Below are positions 1 to 13,300 of a stretch of 64,000 bases of DNA, one piece after another; within the stretch, counting starts at the first letter, position 1, and each line of letters opens with the position of its first letter. Below the pieces are notes generated by a model that ran no database searches, was not told the origin of the DNA, and saw only the letters and a list, made by a program, of their open reading frames with translations. The stretch comes from Typha latifolia (Eukaryota > Streptophyta > Magnoliopsida > Poales > Typhaceae), in contig CM034110.1 of the NCBI GenBank assembly GCA_019914945.1, positions 10,394,808-10,458,807 of the forward strand, written 5' to 3'. The translations under genes were made by a program, and so were the position numbers.

Positions 1-1
1 G

Positions 2-685
2 GACTGGAACAAAAGGTATCAGATTGCACTCGGTGCTGCAAGAGGACTAGCTTATCTCCACGACAACTGCAGGGACCGCATCATACACTGCGACATCAAG
101 CCAGAGAACATCCTTCTGGATGAATCCTTCGTGCCTAAAGTCGCGGATTTCGGTCTAGCGAAACTCCTGGGCAGAGACTACAGTAGAGTTCTGACCACAA
201 TGAGAGGGACCATTGGCTATCTTGCACCGGAGTGGATCTCAGGTGTGGCTATCACTGCGAAGGCTGATGTGTATAGCTACGGGATGGTGCTCTTGGAGAT
301 TATATCTGGTACTAGGAACATGCAACAGTGTGAGGAGGGAAGGACGAGTTGTTTCCCTTTACTAGCTGCAAACAGAGTTAACGAAAGGGATGTGGTCGGC
401 TTGCTGGATCATCGGCTTCAGGGTGACGCCAACCTGGAAGAGCTCGATCGAGCCTGCAAAGTTGCTTGTTGGTGCATTCAGGATAATGAAGTCGATCGGC
501 CATCCATGGGGCAGGTTGTTCAGATTCTAGAGGGCGTTATACAAGTTGACATGCCTCCCATCCCCAGGTCTCTTCAATTGTTTGCAGAGTCTCCGGAGAC
601 TATGGTTTTCTTCTCAGATTCTTCTTCAGGCCAGCAAATTTACCCAATGGAAAGTAGGACCAGCTTTTCTGCTCCTCAAATATAG
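2..685 (+). CDS. G-type lectin S-receptor-like Ser/Thr kinase, C-terminal part
   Basis: The window opens inside the kinase domain, so the lectin, PAN and membrane segments and the N-lobe lie outside it. The frame is open from base 2 to a TAG at 683-685 and gives 227 residues. It contains the catalytic loop HCDIKPENILL, the DFGLAKLL magnesium loop, an activation segment ending in GTIGYLAPEW, and the C-lobe motif DRPSMGQVVQILEG. The catalytic Asp is preceded by Cys (HCD), so this is a non-RD kinase, as is usual for S-domain receptor kinases. The tail after the kinase (about 50 residues, Ser-rich) is short. In this family such proteins sit in the plasma membrane and signal in defence or development. 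The closest type I recognise is the At2g19130-like SD2 group. The subfamily is inferred; the kinase identity is seen. Confidence 0.9.
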   Translation, partial: DWNKRYQIALGAARGLAYLHDNCRDRIIHCDIKPENILLDESFVPKVADFGLAKLLGRDYSRVLTTMRGTIGYLAPEWISGVAITAKADVYSYGMVLLEIISGTRNMQQCEEGRTSCFPLLAANRVNERDVVGLLDHRLQGDANLEELDRACKVACWCIQDNEVDRPSMGQVVQILEGVIQVDMPPIPRSLQLFAESPETMVFFSDSSSGQQIYPMESRTSFSAPQI

Positions 686-2316
686 ATAGATTTCTAAGAA
701 GCATACACACACACACACATATATATTCATCTCATACTATGTCATTAGGCTGCAAACATTCATTGAGAAGCTGAATGTTGTCTTAGGTTTTTCATTTTTG
801 TTGGATCCCAAGTCCGAGAAGACAAAATTTACAATACCTTGTTGAATCTCACTAATTGCGGTAAAGCACGTATATCAAAGACATCTTCAAAATAATAGCG
901 TATTTTATTTTCTGAACAGTAATAAATCACATAATTCCAGGGAGCAAACAATATTTCATCTGATAAAGTAATATCACATATAATCTAGTGGAACACAAAC
1001 AATATTTCATCTGATAAAGTAGTACATTAGACTTGGATATATATATATATATCTAATTATGTCGTTTCCACGGTAGATAATGTTCGCACTAATGGAAATG
1101 TCAAACTCTTCCAAGACAGGAGCAACATTCAAGATAGAAGCCAAATAGATAATGCTGTCACTAATTTCTTGCATTCCAAAAATTCTCAACTTCAACTTCA
1201 AATGTCTTGGATGAATAAATATACTTAAGTTTTTTGGAATAAGACCACAGGAAACGGACAAAAATTAAAAAAGAAAAAGAAAAAGAATAAGCTCTTTGCA
1301 TGGCTGGCTCACAATTAAATTGCATAGTTGATGAAGATATAACAAGAAAGATCTTCGAGAAGCCATAGTTTTCCAACGGATGCACAAGTCTAGAGATTCG
1401 AGATTAGGCAGAACACCTGAAAGCATATATAGCAAGGACGTATTTCAAAGAGAGAAGAATATCTTTCAGGAGTTGAGTATAAGCTTTAGTTGGCTGTGAA
1501 GCTTCAAAGAATAAAACATCTATCATATCCCCTCTCTGTATACTTAAAAAGTGGTCAAGTTTACCGGATGGACTTCAATCTTTTTGCAGGAAGGGAGCAG
1601 AATTCAACAAGTAAATACTGTAGCCAGATGACGAAACCCTACTATTCTCATCCACTCCACTCAGACATGTAACTATATATATAGCAGGTACTGAACATCT
1701 TCAGTTACGTCTACGTTAACCAGATCAAATGATTTAAGGTTCGAAAAGCCACCAATTAAACCAGGGGGCAGGAGATGGCTTCTAAGAGCAAAAATTTGAG
1801 CGGAAAACATTTGATAAATGAGGATCCTCCTTGATCAATACTAAATAGCTGACACGGAAAGCTGTATTTCCTGTAAAGCATCAGTATACCTGACTGGTGT
1901 TGCTGACAAATCAAGAACAAGCTCCTTTGACTTTGATGCAACAGCAAATCTAACCCGGATCTATTAAGATGATCACCATGGTCTCGCTATGAAAGGGAGA
2001 AGTTAATCTTAACTTCCCCAACAACCCCTATACCAATATGATGATGTTGCAAGACGCTGCTGACATTCTCAATGAACTTCCTGTCCTCCAGCTAATAATT
2101 AATTTGTTGCTTTCTTGAGGAAGAACATATAGCTAGCTAAGCATGGTGGCACTATCAAAGCTTAGCTTAGAGGTGGCATGTCCAAATTCCACTCCAATCA
2201 CGCGAATAGTATACTAGTCCTTACAGCAATCTTTCAGTGTTCAATCGTGATATTATCGAGTGTAGCACATAAACATCCTGCCATCCTGCAATGAGAAAAC
2301 AAACAGCTAGAAAGTG

Positions 2317-2319
<3 letters not shown>

Positions 2320-2348
<29 letters not shown>
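2320..2348. repeat. (TA)n microsatellite
   Basis: An uninterrupted TA dinucleotide tract of about 28 bases in intergenic DNA. Confidence 0.95.
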
Positions 2349-2353
<5 letters not shown>

Positions 2354-3434
2354 CTCAGGAAGTTCGTGAAGCTGAAGGTTTGATCTTCTTTCTGACAAAG
2401 TGCTTTCTCATGCCGGGTGCTCAATCTCTTTCTTGACTAAAATAATCTTTAAGAAATTTCTAATATTCATCCACCGTTTTGGAGTCATCTCTCACCCTAG
2501 CCCATCCACCAATTTAAAAATCTCTTCCTAGATCTAGTTACCTTACCCTCCTATCTCACTAAAAGATAATTTAAATTAAAAAAAAAAATATCTGTAGTTT
2601 TTCAATGAAATAATTCTTGATTGATATTCTTTAGTTTAAAAATAATTATGTTTGGTTAATTTAGAGTGTTATATAAAAAGTATAAGGTAAGTAAATAAAA
2701 TATCGTGTTATGAAATATTTAAAGATAAATTATTAATTAAAAAATAAAGATTATATAGAGTGTTAAATGAAAATGTTATTGTCTAGGTACCTGTTTAGTA
2801 AATGTGTAATTTCAAATTTATATGTGTTATTTGGGTTATAAACTTATTCACCAGATTATTCTAGTGATAATTAGAACATTTGGATCAAATTATAATGCCA
2901 TATTTGCTTCTATGCCTATATATATTGAATAAATACTCATACAATTACTTTTCAATCTAAAATTTTATAATAATTTAATAAAAAATAAAAAGTACTTTTA
3001 AGTAAGAGAAATTTGTGGAAATTAGAATGGAAATATTTTTCATAATATAAAATTTGAAAGAGTACACCACATGCAGAAAATAAGAATTATGAAGAGTATA
3101 CATAATATAATACATGTAAAATATTGGTAATTTTTGTAAGAGGTACATTATTATTACATAAGAGGTACATTATTACATAAGAGGAAATTACGTTACGTAT
3201 GAATAGGAAAAATGAAAAAGAAGAAGAAAAAACCCCAAAATCAAAATCAACGGCCCAATTATAATCCCAAACCCATTTAAGCTCCGGTATTCGTGTTATT
3301 ATGGTAAAAGAAATCCCCCCCACCCCCCTCCCCCGTTCTCTTTGAAACGCTAGCGCACCTGAAGAAGACTTCTCTTTCTCCTTTCCTGATCGCATCCCCT
3401 TCTGTTTTCTTCATTCGCCCTCTCTCCCCCTTCG

Positions 3435-3449
3435 AAACCCTAACCCTAA
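3435..3449 (+). promoter_or_regulatory. Telo-box in the UBP14 leader
   Basis: The sequence AAACCCTAACCCTAA lies 20 bases upstream of the chosen UBP14 start codon. Telo-boxes (AAACCCTAA) near transcription starts are known in plant housekeeping, ribosomal and cell-cycle genes. Its function here is inferred. Confidence 0.55.
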
Positions 3450-3469
3450 GCTCAATGATCTCGACTCCT

Positions 3470-4227
3470 ATGGAGATCCTCCGCTCCCATCTCTCCAAGG
3501 TCCGCATACCCGGCCCTACCAACCGTATCTACAAGGAGGAGTGCTGCATCTCCTTCGACACTCCGGTGTGAATCATTTTTAGGGTTCATTTCATCTCTTC
3601 TTCTTGCTCGCCATCTCTTCTGACATATTGAGTTGTTCTGGGTTGCGCTCAGAGATCGAAGGGAGGGCTCTACGTGGACCTCTGCTCGTTTCTTGCGTTC
3701 GGGAAGGACTTCGTAGGATGGAACTATGAAAAGACCGGAAACACTGTCTACCTCCACATCCAGCAGCGCAGGAAGCTGGTTCCGGAGGACCGACCGCTCA
3801 AGAAGCCCACGTTGCTCGCAATCGGTACATTTCTTCATGCCTGTACTTTTATTCCTTCTTTGTGTGCACTCTACTCTAGAAATATTCTACTGTTTGACTG
3901 GCTGCTTAGACCCATGGTTATTTGGTGATCAATTGGTTGTCTAGAGTTTGGAATAACACTTGGCACTAATGTTCTATACCATGCTGGATCAATGTCTTGA
4001 ATGTCCTGGTGCTTTTTTTTTTGGAAGTTGTTATTTGGGTAACTGTCGATAAGAAGATTTTCGGTGTAACTTACTATGTCTGTATGTTAGATGTGGCCCT
4101 TAGAAAGGGTGGTACGAAAACCCTCTTTGAGGAGGATTGCAGTGAGCATCCACATGTTCTCGTTCTAACCAAATTATATTGCAAGACCTCTTTGATTAAG
4201 AAAGAAGACAGATTGTTTCTCTAGACT

Positions 4228-4314
<87 letters not shown>

Positions 4315-7300
4315 TCTAATACTTTCTCATCATTGATAGGTCTGGAGGGAGGATTTGATAATCAAGAAACTGAATATGAAGAAACTTACAATATTGTCAT
4401 ATTACCTGACTCCATTTTTCTTCCTTTTCCCTCTGTCGAGTTACCAGAAAAGGTATGCCCTATTTTTGCTGTTAAAACCAGAATATAGTGAACCCTTCTA
4501 AGATTATGCTGCAAATATAATTCCAAATGCAGGTTAGACTAGCAGTTGATGCCATTTTAATTGCCGAAGGTGCTGAACGCAGAGAGCAACTAGCATCTTG
4601 GGCTGCAGAGAAAAGGAAAGTTAGTGCTTATGCTATGACTCTGCAACAGATTGACAACGGGGTTGTTGTGCCTCCTTCTGGCTGGAAATGTAGCAAATGC
4701 GATAAGACGGATAACCTCTGGTTAAACTTAACTGATGGAATGATACTCTGTGGAAGGAAAAATTGGGATGGGACTGGTGGCAATAATCATGCTGTTGAGC
4801 ACTACAGAGAGAAAAATTATCCTCTTGCTGTAAAACTTGGAACTATAACTGCCGATCTAGAAGCCGCAGGTAATGTTATATTGCATATATGATATCATTC
4901 GTGTAAGAGATAAGATCCACTTATGTAGTTATACAATTTATGCTGGACAATATTCTGTGTTGCTCTTTTAGTTGGATAATAGTGTTTATGGCTCACTGCA
5001 CAATCTTATAGTTGGATAAAATATTTCATGTTTTGTTTGATGTGACTAGAGTGGTTTAATCCACTGTTTTGAAAAGCGGAAAAGGCGGCCGCCATGGTGG
5101 GGCGGTGCACCGGCCGCCCTGCCATGTTGAAAGGCGTCGGCAAAAGGCGGCCAAGCGCCTTGGCGGGCTGCCTAGGCGCTAAATAGTGCTAGGTGGGCCG
5201 CCTGGCCCGACTTGGCGAGCTAGTGCTTCGGCCCGCCAAGTCGAGATGCAGTTATTAGTGAGCGAGTCGGGTTTTATAGCGGACCGGGTTTAATAAAACT
5301 AACCAATTTAGAGGAGTTAATTGCTAATTGCTTTATGAATTATTGAATTAAGATTACAGAGAAGGAATTTTTTTTCACTGTCATACATTATTAATTGGGG
5401 GAATTACTAATTACCTGCTATTTAAGTATATAATTTCTAATTAGAGGATTTTGAAATGTGATTCATGTAAATAAACTAGAGTTAGTAAATAGATATCTCA
5501 GTTATTCAGTTATCACTAATAAGCAATTAGCCAATGTGATTATGTTATTTAGTGTTTTGGTTTAGTGCACTATTAAAATTTCTGTATATACTATACTTAT
5601 TTATTTATTTATATTAAAAATGCTAGACCGCCTTGTTATCTGCTTTGTCGCCTAGGCGCTAGGCGGTGGGGTGACTGCCTGCCACCCGCGGCCGCTTTTT
5701 AAAACATTGGTTTAATCTTTATTTTGTAATAAAAACATTCCATTTGCAAATAATTTATATGCCCACGTGCATATGTATCGTTTTCATGGCAGCTGCTCCT
5801 ATATTCATCATATGTTGTCAAAATGTTGAGCTCAGTCCATTTTCGTATATAGGGGTCAAAATTTTCCTTTTAGAGTGATATTTGTATCAATCTTTTTGTG
5901 GCAGCTCAGATGTTTTCTCTTACCCGGAGGATAATAGTGTGGAAGATCCTTTATTAGCTCAGCACTTGTCACATTTTGGCATCGATTTTTCATCACTGCA
6001 AAAGGTTAGTCATACTATTGTTGGGAAAAAGAATTATTTTCTGCATTCTACTCTAGTTAACTTCTACTGTGAATTTTGTTTGTGGACTTGAAGATTAAGG
6101 CAATGTTATTTTATACAAGGCCATTAACTTTCTACTTTTACGTTTGAAAGATTCTGAAAGGTTTTTCTTGTGTTGTTTGCCCCTAGAGAGGAGAAAAGAT
6201 AAACATGGTTCTGCTAGTCCTTTTATTAATATTCCTATTTCCAAATAATGTTTCAGTTTTATTGCTCATGATTTTTGTGGTCCTTTCTTTGATCCACTGT
6301 GGGCGTTAGTGCTTGGTGATCAAAGAAAAGTCTTGTTCTGAGGCATCCTTACTTTTTATTTTTTGTGCCATTTTATCCGAGAATCCATGCTCCAGTAATA
6401 GAATCACAGTGCATGAGATGATGGCACTTGTGTGGAGTGTCTGGAAAAGATGCTTTTCTGGATCATGAGCAAGAAAACATTTTCCAGTATCGGTGTTCTG
6501 TAAAGTATAGTGCATACAACTACATATAGCTTATTTGAATACACCGTATACAAACCATTGGTCGTTGTTACGGACTTACAGTCAAAACAAGACGAGCATG
6601 ATTTTTTCTGTTGGTGCACTTCCTTTGTGCTGACAAAAGTTGACCAACGCTTCTTAACAATTATTTATTGCAAGAAATATAAAGATAATGGCTGCTTTTT
6701 TTACAGACTGAAATGACAACTGCTGAAAGAGAACTTGATCAGAACACAAATTTTGATTGGAATAGGATCCAGGAAAGTGGACAAGAAGTGGAACCTTTAT
6801 TTGGACCTGGCTATACTGGGCTCGTCAATCTTGGAAACAGGTATCTTATTTTTAGTGCTTGAAAAGTTTTGGCATATCTTTATAAAGGACTGCTAAAGTT
6901 CATTCATTTTCTTCAGCTGTTACATGGCTTCAACAATGCAAGTGATTTTTTCAACTCATTCTTTCATTTCAAGGTATGCACTTGTAGTCATCAAGGAGTC
7001 ATTATTTTTTATTTCTTTAAAGTTTAAATTACCCTTTATTTAATAGCTACTTTTTTTGTCCCCCTTTAATATGCTGTATTGCAGATACTATGCAAAGCAG
7101 AACTTGAAAGCTGCATTTGAGATGGCTCCTGCTGATCCAACTGTAGATCTGAATACACAGTTGTAAGTGGGCATGCTAGCATTCTTATGCTATAGAGTTA
7201 CACCTAGGACTTTAACACTGTTGTACTAATATTGAGAGAACACAAGGTTCCTGCAATTAATATATGCTTTTTGCTGTTTATATATTTTTAAATTGTAGTG

Positions 7301-10300
7301 TTTGTTTGATTCAAATTTATCAGTAGAAGAGAAGCCACACTGCATGTGAATACTGTTCCTCATAACATAAGTTATTAAGATGCATCTGGCTTGCAAGAGT
7401 TTCCTGGGAGTCTTTATCGATGTATTTTCTTGGCTTGTTAATGACTCCATGCATGTATAATCTTGAGGATTGTTCTAACATTGGTTCTGAACTTGTCACT
7501 TCTCAGTGTCCAAAAAGAAGTCAAATTTATATGAACGACTCACAGGAATATCAAGTTGATGTGTCACATGAATACATTATGATACAAAGACTTGCATGGC
7601 AATTCCAAATTCTAATTTATAACTTGTATTATGTGTTTATTGCATTTCCTTTTTTTTACTTCAATGTGTGTCATGACAATTTAGATGGATGCAACATGTG
7701 AGTTGATTAACTATCATGAATGGCTATGCGGCAGTCAAGTACCAGCTTTGTTATAGGGAGGTATTGTCTGCACCCCAGCTGTGCCAATAGCCAGTCTCGC
7801 ACAACAATTATTGTTCATTATAACCTTAATCAAACTCATGAAATTGTATGGTTCTCCCTGGTTGATTTGGTGGCATTTATAATGAATATGGCATTGTCCT
7901 GACATGCTTTTGCACTATATAATGATTATACACTTCAATTCACATTTCCTTGTATAATACACGGGTGTATCCATGTAGTATGAACTTATCTTTTCTTCAG
8001 TATCTGGATTTTTGGTAGTTCTGTGTTTAAGCTCTATGTTAATATTGCTATGTCAAAATATTTGGAGGACACGGGCTTTAACTAAAGGTTTGCTGGGATC
8101 CACGCCCATTGTTAAAATGGTTCAGAGATAAACATGTAGTATTCTTGCAATCTTTTCTTGGTGAATTAAAAGTGATTCTTAAAAATATTTTTGGGTTTTT
8201 GGGATTTTTGATGATGACTGTTGTGAATAACAGATGCAGTCAATGGCAGTAATTCTGATTATCTGCTTTGGAGATCTTTAATGTAAAATCTACATATGCA
8301 TTGATTTAGCTAATATAGATCAAGACTAGCTTTCATTATTGGTTGTGCTTGAACATTTTTTCTTAAGTGTTCTGAAATTACCATGGGAAAGTTATGTTTT
8401 TTATTCTTTTTTTTGTTCTTTTTTTTCCCAACAGGGGGCAGCCCTTATTTCATTGAAAGTTTGAAACTTGAAATAAATTTTTTTATTCTTTCTAAATTGA
8501 TAGAATGATGTTTTCATAGGACAAAGCTAGGGCATGGTATGCTGTCGGGTAAATATTCTCAAGCAGCTCATGAGGTATGCAAAGATATTGCTTGTCTGGT
8601 TATCTTTACATTTGAGGCAGGATATTAATATCTTGTAGATCAAACAGCTAGAAGAAGCAGGCAACTGTGAAACGATGACCTCAAGTGCTGTAAGTTTTCC
8701 TGGTACTCCTTTTTAGCCTTTTTTCTAGTCTGCGATTGCATTTGCATGACACTGGAAAATTTAATAGAGTACATTTTTCTTGTGATCTCTGCATACCTGT
8801 GATTCCCAGCTTTGTGTCAAGAGATCAATAAAACTGTATATGAGCAAAAAATCATAAATAAACCTTTAATTGTTTATACAATGATGATCGGACATTATAA
8901 TATCTTCGACTTCACTTTTTATGTTTATAGGGTCACGTAATAAATGGAATGTAGGGAAACATGCAGGCAAGTTGCAGCCTCTTGCATTACATCAATTTTT
9001 AATTATGAGGCGAAGTAATAATGATGAAGACATGATGAGAAATCTCTATTAATTGCTTGGATATGCTAGACTGCTGAAAATTTTCTTTTTTATCCCTAAT
9101 TTACCAATGATTAACAGTGGTCAACACTTACTTTTGTACAATGCTGCCGAACCAATGTAGTGTTTCTCTTTGCCTTTGTCTATTCTTGATTGTTGGAAAA
9201 TTTTAGCTAATTTTCTTCCGTCCGATCCTGTGATGTATATTCTGGGGAACTCTGTGCTTGCTTAGAATGTACCCAAGCTTTCATTTTAATTTGTTTATTT
9301 GTCAGCCATTTTGGCTATGAAACTAGTGAGTTATCTTCTTTATGAACATTTGGGAAACAGTAACATAACATTTGGGAAACTAGTGAATTATCTCATTGGT
9401 ACTTTTTTTAATTATCAACAACTCAGAACAGCTTCACCAAGGTAAAAACACATTAACTGATGATAATGCCTGCCTCTAAAATTGGTTATGAGGATAATAG
9501 ACTAAGCTCTATTTCTTTCAGCAGTTTTTAACAATTTGCATGTTGAAAGTTCATTATAAGTAAACATAAGTCGTAATTTTTCTTTATTTTCGAAAAGACT
9601 GCAAAGTAAGAAAAAAAATGACAAATCTTGTAACCTTCGGTCTCACAATCTTTTTTTTTTTTTTTTGGTGAACTAATGCATCATACTTAATAATTGTTAT
9701 GTACAAAAATGAAGATCGTGACTTTCCTCCCTTGTTTAGTTGAGTCTTTAATATTTCATTTCTTAGATATCTTCTTCAACATCAAATCTATGTAGTGGGC
9801 GGAATAAGATGTCTAATATTTGTGAGGAAATTTTTTTTTTTAGCAACCGTGCAACTGTTAAATTAACAGCAACATATGAGTCACAACTTGGATATTATTT
9901 TCCTCTCCTACTTTCTTACTACCAGCATCAACAATGCAATGGATGTATTCACCTATATGCACTTCTTTAGAGGAATCAACATAATATAAAAATTGTCCCC
10001 CAACTCACAAGCCGACTTATAAATTTATAATGCTTATTTTTCTTTAATCTGTTGAAGTGTTAGTCAAAATTGAGCAACTTGTTTTTTTTCCGTATCTCCT
10101 TGTGGTTCTTCAAATTATCATTTGTTTTGGCTACTTGTTCATAAAAAATGGCTCATGCAACTCATGCATATATGGTGACTTGTATGCTGAGCCATACTAA
10201 CTAACTACAATTAATACGTGAAATGCTTTACCACTATCAAGGTTTTCAATTTTGGTTGATCCCAATCCAGATTGGTTAAAATGAATCGAGATCAGCAATA

Positions 10301-13300
10301 GCTGATAGGGGAGAGAGAGAGAGAGCTACAAGTGGGGTGGGAGGCATGGGACAGAGGGAGCCGATAGGGAGAGGGGAAGAGAGAAGTAGATGGGAGAGTG
10401 GGAGTGGCTGTGAGAGATGGTGGCTAGATAGGAATGGAAAGTGAGGGTTTTTCTTATAACTAAACCAGGTAGAGTAAACCCTGTACACAATACATCTTGA
10501 ACCACTATGCTTTGACCTGCAACAACTTGCTAGGCCGCACTGCCAAGGTGGTCGCCATTTCCGATTTTCAAAGCACTGGTTTTAACAAGTTAAATGATTA
10601 CGGTTGTCTGGGAAATGATAGTTTAAGAATCAAACTTTGGCTATCTTGACCTGCTGGAAATATTTCATCATTGCATTGAGCTTCACTTTTTCATTCTCAC
10701 CAGATTTTCATGTGTGATTTAATACTATTCCTTATATTGTTAGTGTTTTCCTCTTACAGAAGCAGGAAGGGGTCCCTCCTCGAATGTTTAAAGCAGTTAT
10801 TGCTGCTAACCATCCTGAATTTTCTAGTATGAGGCAACAGGTAACTTTCTCTTTAAACATTATTAGTCAGTGTTTGGTTGTCATTTTTTTAATTTTTCTC
10901 TATATATTGTCTCCCCCATTTAGAAAAAATATGTATTGATTAATTGTTTTTTTGGTAGTTTTATCATTCTTATAGCCATATAGAACAGTCTAAAATTTGA
11001 TTGTTGTTATAGCCATATATAACAGTCTAAAATCAGTCTTAGAAAATGTGCTAGAATCTAGATGAGGTAAATCTTGCTGAGCTTTTGGCTACCTCAAACA
11101 GGTATACGTTAATTAAATTTATTTGTATAACGACGAATTCCAACTGATTGCCTCGGATGAACTCATAAACCCATATGTTCTTGTGTTCTTGTATATCTTT
11201 TAAGTCATAATATATGGCTAGTCCATGTGTTCTTGTGTTCTTATGATCTTTCCGGAGTTGCATGTGGTGAGTTATTCAGATTGCCCTTTTGCAGCTTATT
11301 ACAAGTGTGCCAGACATTTTTTTTATCTGTGATAGTATATATTTTAAAAAATGTAATTACCTTATCTATATGCATATGAGTCAGTACTTGCAAGAGCAAG
11401 ATATATTCATTTGAACTTGAAGCATATTCCTCTTGAACCATTATATGTTCTGTATGTAACCACTATAATTTGTATGAAGCATATATGCACAACTTCTAAG
11501 GTACTTTGTAGGTTATGTACATATGTTGCTTTGTAGGATGCCCTGGAGTTCTTTCTACATCTACTTGACCAAGTTGAACGTGCCAATTCTGGAAAACCTG
11601 AATCTGATCCCTCAAGGAGTTTTAAATTCTTTATTGAAGAGAGGCTTCAATGTCCATCTGGAAAAGTTACTTACAATAGAAGAGCAGACTACATTCTTTC
11701 TTTGAATATACCACTAGATGAAGCTGTTAATAAAGGTAACCATCTTTAGGTTTATCAAATTGTTTTAGGTTCATTTCTGATCCTTCAATTTTGATGCCTT
11801 GTAATAATAATACAGAACAGCTGGAAGCATTTCACAAAATGAAAGCAGAAATGGGTTTGGAAGGCAAGGAAATGTAAGTAACATCTCAATTACATACACC
11901 ATTTTTGTACTTTTTACATGAGTTTCAAGTTTTTGAATATGTTATGGTTTTTTTTTTCTGTTTTACAGAGCTAGTGCTGAAATTGTACGGCCTAGAGTTC
12001 CCTTGGAAGCTTGCCTATCAACTTTTTCAGCTCCAGAGGAGGTTCATGATTTTTTCAGCACTGCATTAAATGCTAAGACAACAGCAATTAAGTAAGTTTG
12101 TCTCAAAATAAATTGTTGTGCTGTAAATAATATCAAAGAAATGCATGAGATCTTTTATTATCCATCTTGGTGCTTAAGCCATTTGTGACGATAATCTTAT
12201 ATCTTTGTTGCATTTACCAAATCAACCTTTAGCTTCATTAAGATTGTGATAGTGTTAGATAATGGATTGCCAATAAAATGCCTTTATTGTTTTCGTTGCT
12301 CCTTGAATGTGAAAGCTATATGTAATCACGGAGCATATGTAGCATGCAAGGATTCAATATCTGCTTTCTGGTGAGGCAATTTGTTCTAGAATTTTATTAG
12401 ACGGTGTGAATTGTAGCTTAAGTTGGTCAACAATGGAATGAACAAACATTAAACAGTATATGGACTAGGGAGTTCTGACTACATAGTTTTACAGAACCAC
12501 TGGTTTGACAACATTCCCTGATTACCTGGTTCTGCACATGCGTAAATTTGTGATGGAGGAAGGTTGGGTGCCAAAGAAACTTGGTAATTTTCCCTTTTTT
12601 ATTTCTCACTTCCATTTTCTCATTTGGTACTAATACACTGTTATTATTGTGACTGCAAATTGAAATAATTGTCTTTCTTCTCAACTCTGTTCCAGATGTT
12701 TACATAGATGTACCTGATATAATTGATATTACACACATGCGCAGTAAAGGTTTGCAGCCAGGAGAAGAACTACTACCAGAAACAGGTAACATTATGCTAT
12801 TACTTTTTATGTTTGTTAGATAAATTAATTCCAAACGAGGCATTCTCTCTCTTGGGTTTTATCTTGAATTGATGATCATCTGCTCCAATTTACTATTTAC
12901 TGTTCTGCAGTTCTTGGTGGTGAGAAAATAGAACCTACCCATCTTGTTGCTAGTGAGGATATTGTGTCCAAGCTTGCAAACATGGGATTTAATTATCTCC
13001 ACTGTCAGAAAGCTGCCATTAGCACCTCAAATGCTGGAGTTGAGGAAGCAATGACCTGGCTGCTGTCTCATATGGATGATCCAGGTTTCTTTCTTTCATT
13101 TTTTGATATAAATGACTTATAAGCTATATCTTTGTATCTGCTATCATGTTAGGACTGCTTCCAAACAGCCATTTTTTTTTATAGCATATTGATGTTTGTT
13201 ATATTGTTCTACAGATATAGATGACCCTTTATCCGCTGATTCAAGGACTGCAGATCTACTATCTGTTGATGAAGCAAGTGTTGAAACTTTAATTTCATTT

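Larger units (their letters stand above)
686..3469. other. Intergenic region between receptor kinase and UBP14
   Basis: This is about 2.8 kb without a supportable gene. It holds the 3' UTR of the kinase, with a CA/TA run near 705-726, a (TA)n tract at about 2320-2348, and very AT-rich sequence from 2560 to 3200. The short reading frames here have no recognisable motifs. The last 100 bases before 3470 are pyrimidine-rich 5' leader of UBP14. Confidence 0.7.

Noticed and set aside
7420..7902. Two small frames inside UBP14 intron 8
   Set aside because: They are within an intron, have no motifs and have AT-rich intron-like composition.
10230..10575. A possible second hAT-like MITE in UBP14 intron 10
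   Set aside because: The ends look faintly like inverted repeats (CAAGGTTTTCAA and the complement of TTTTCAAAGCACTG), but no matching 8-bp duplication flanks them.
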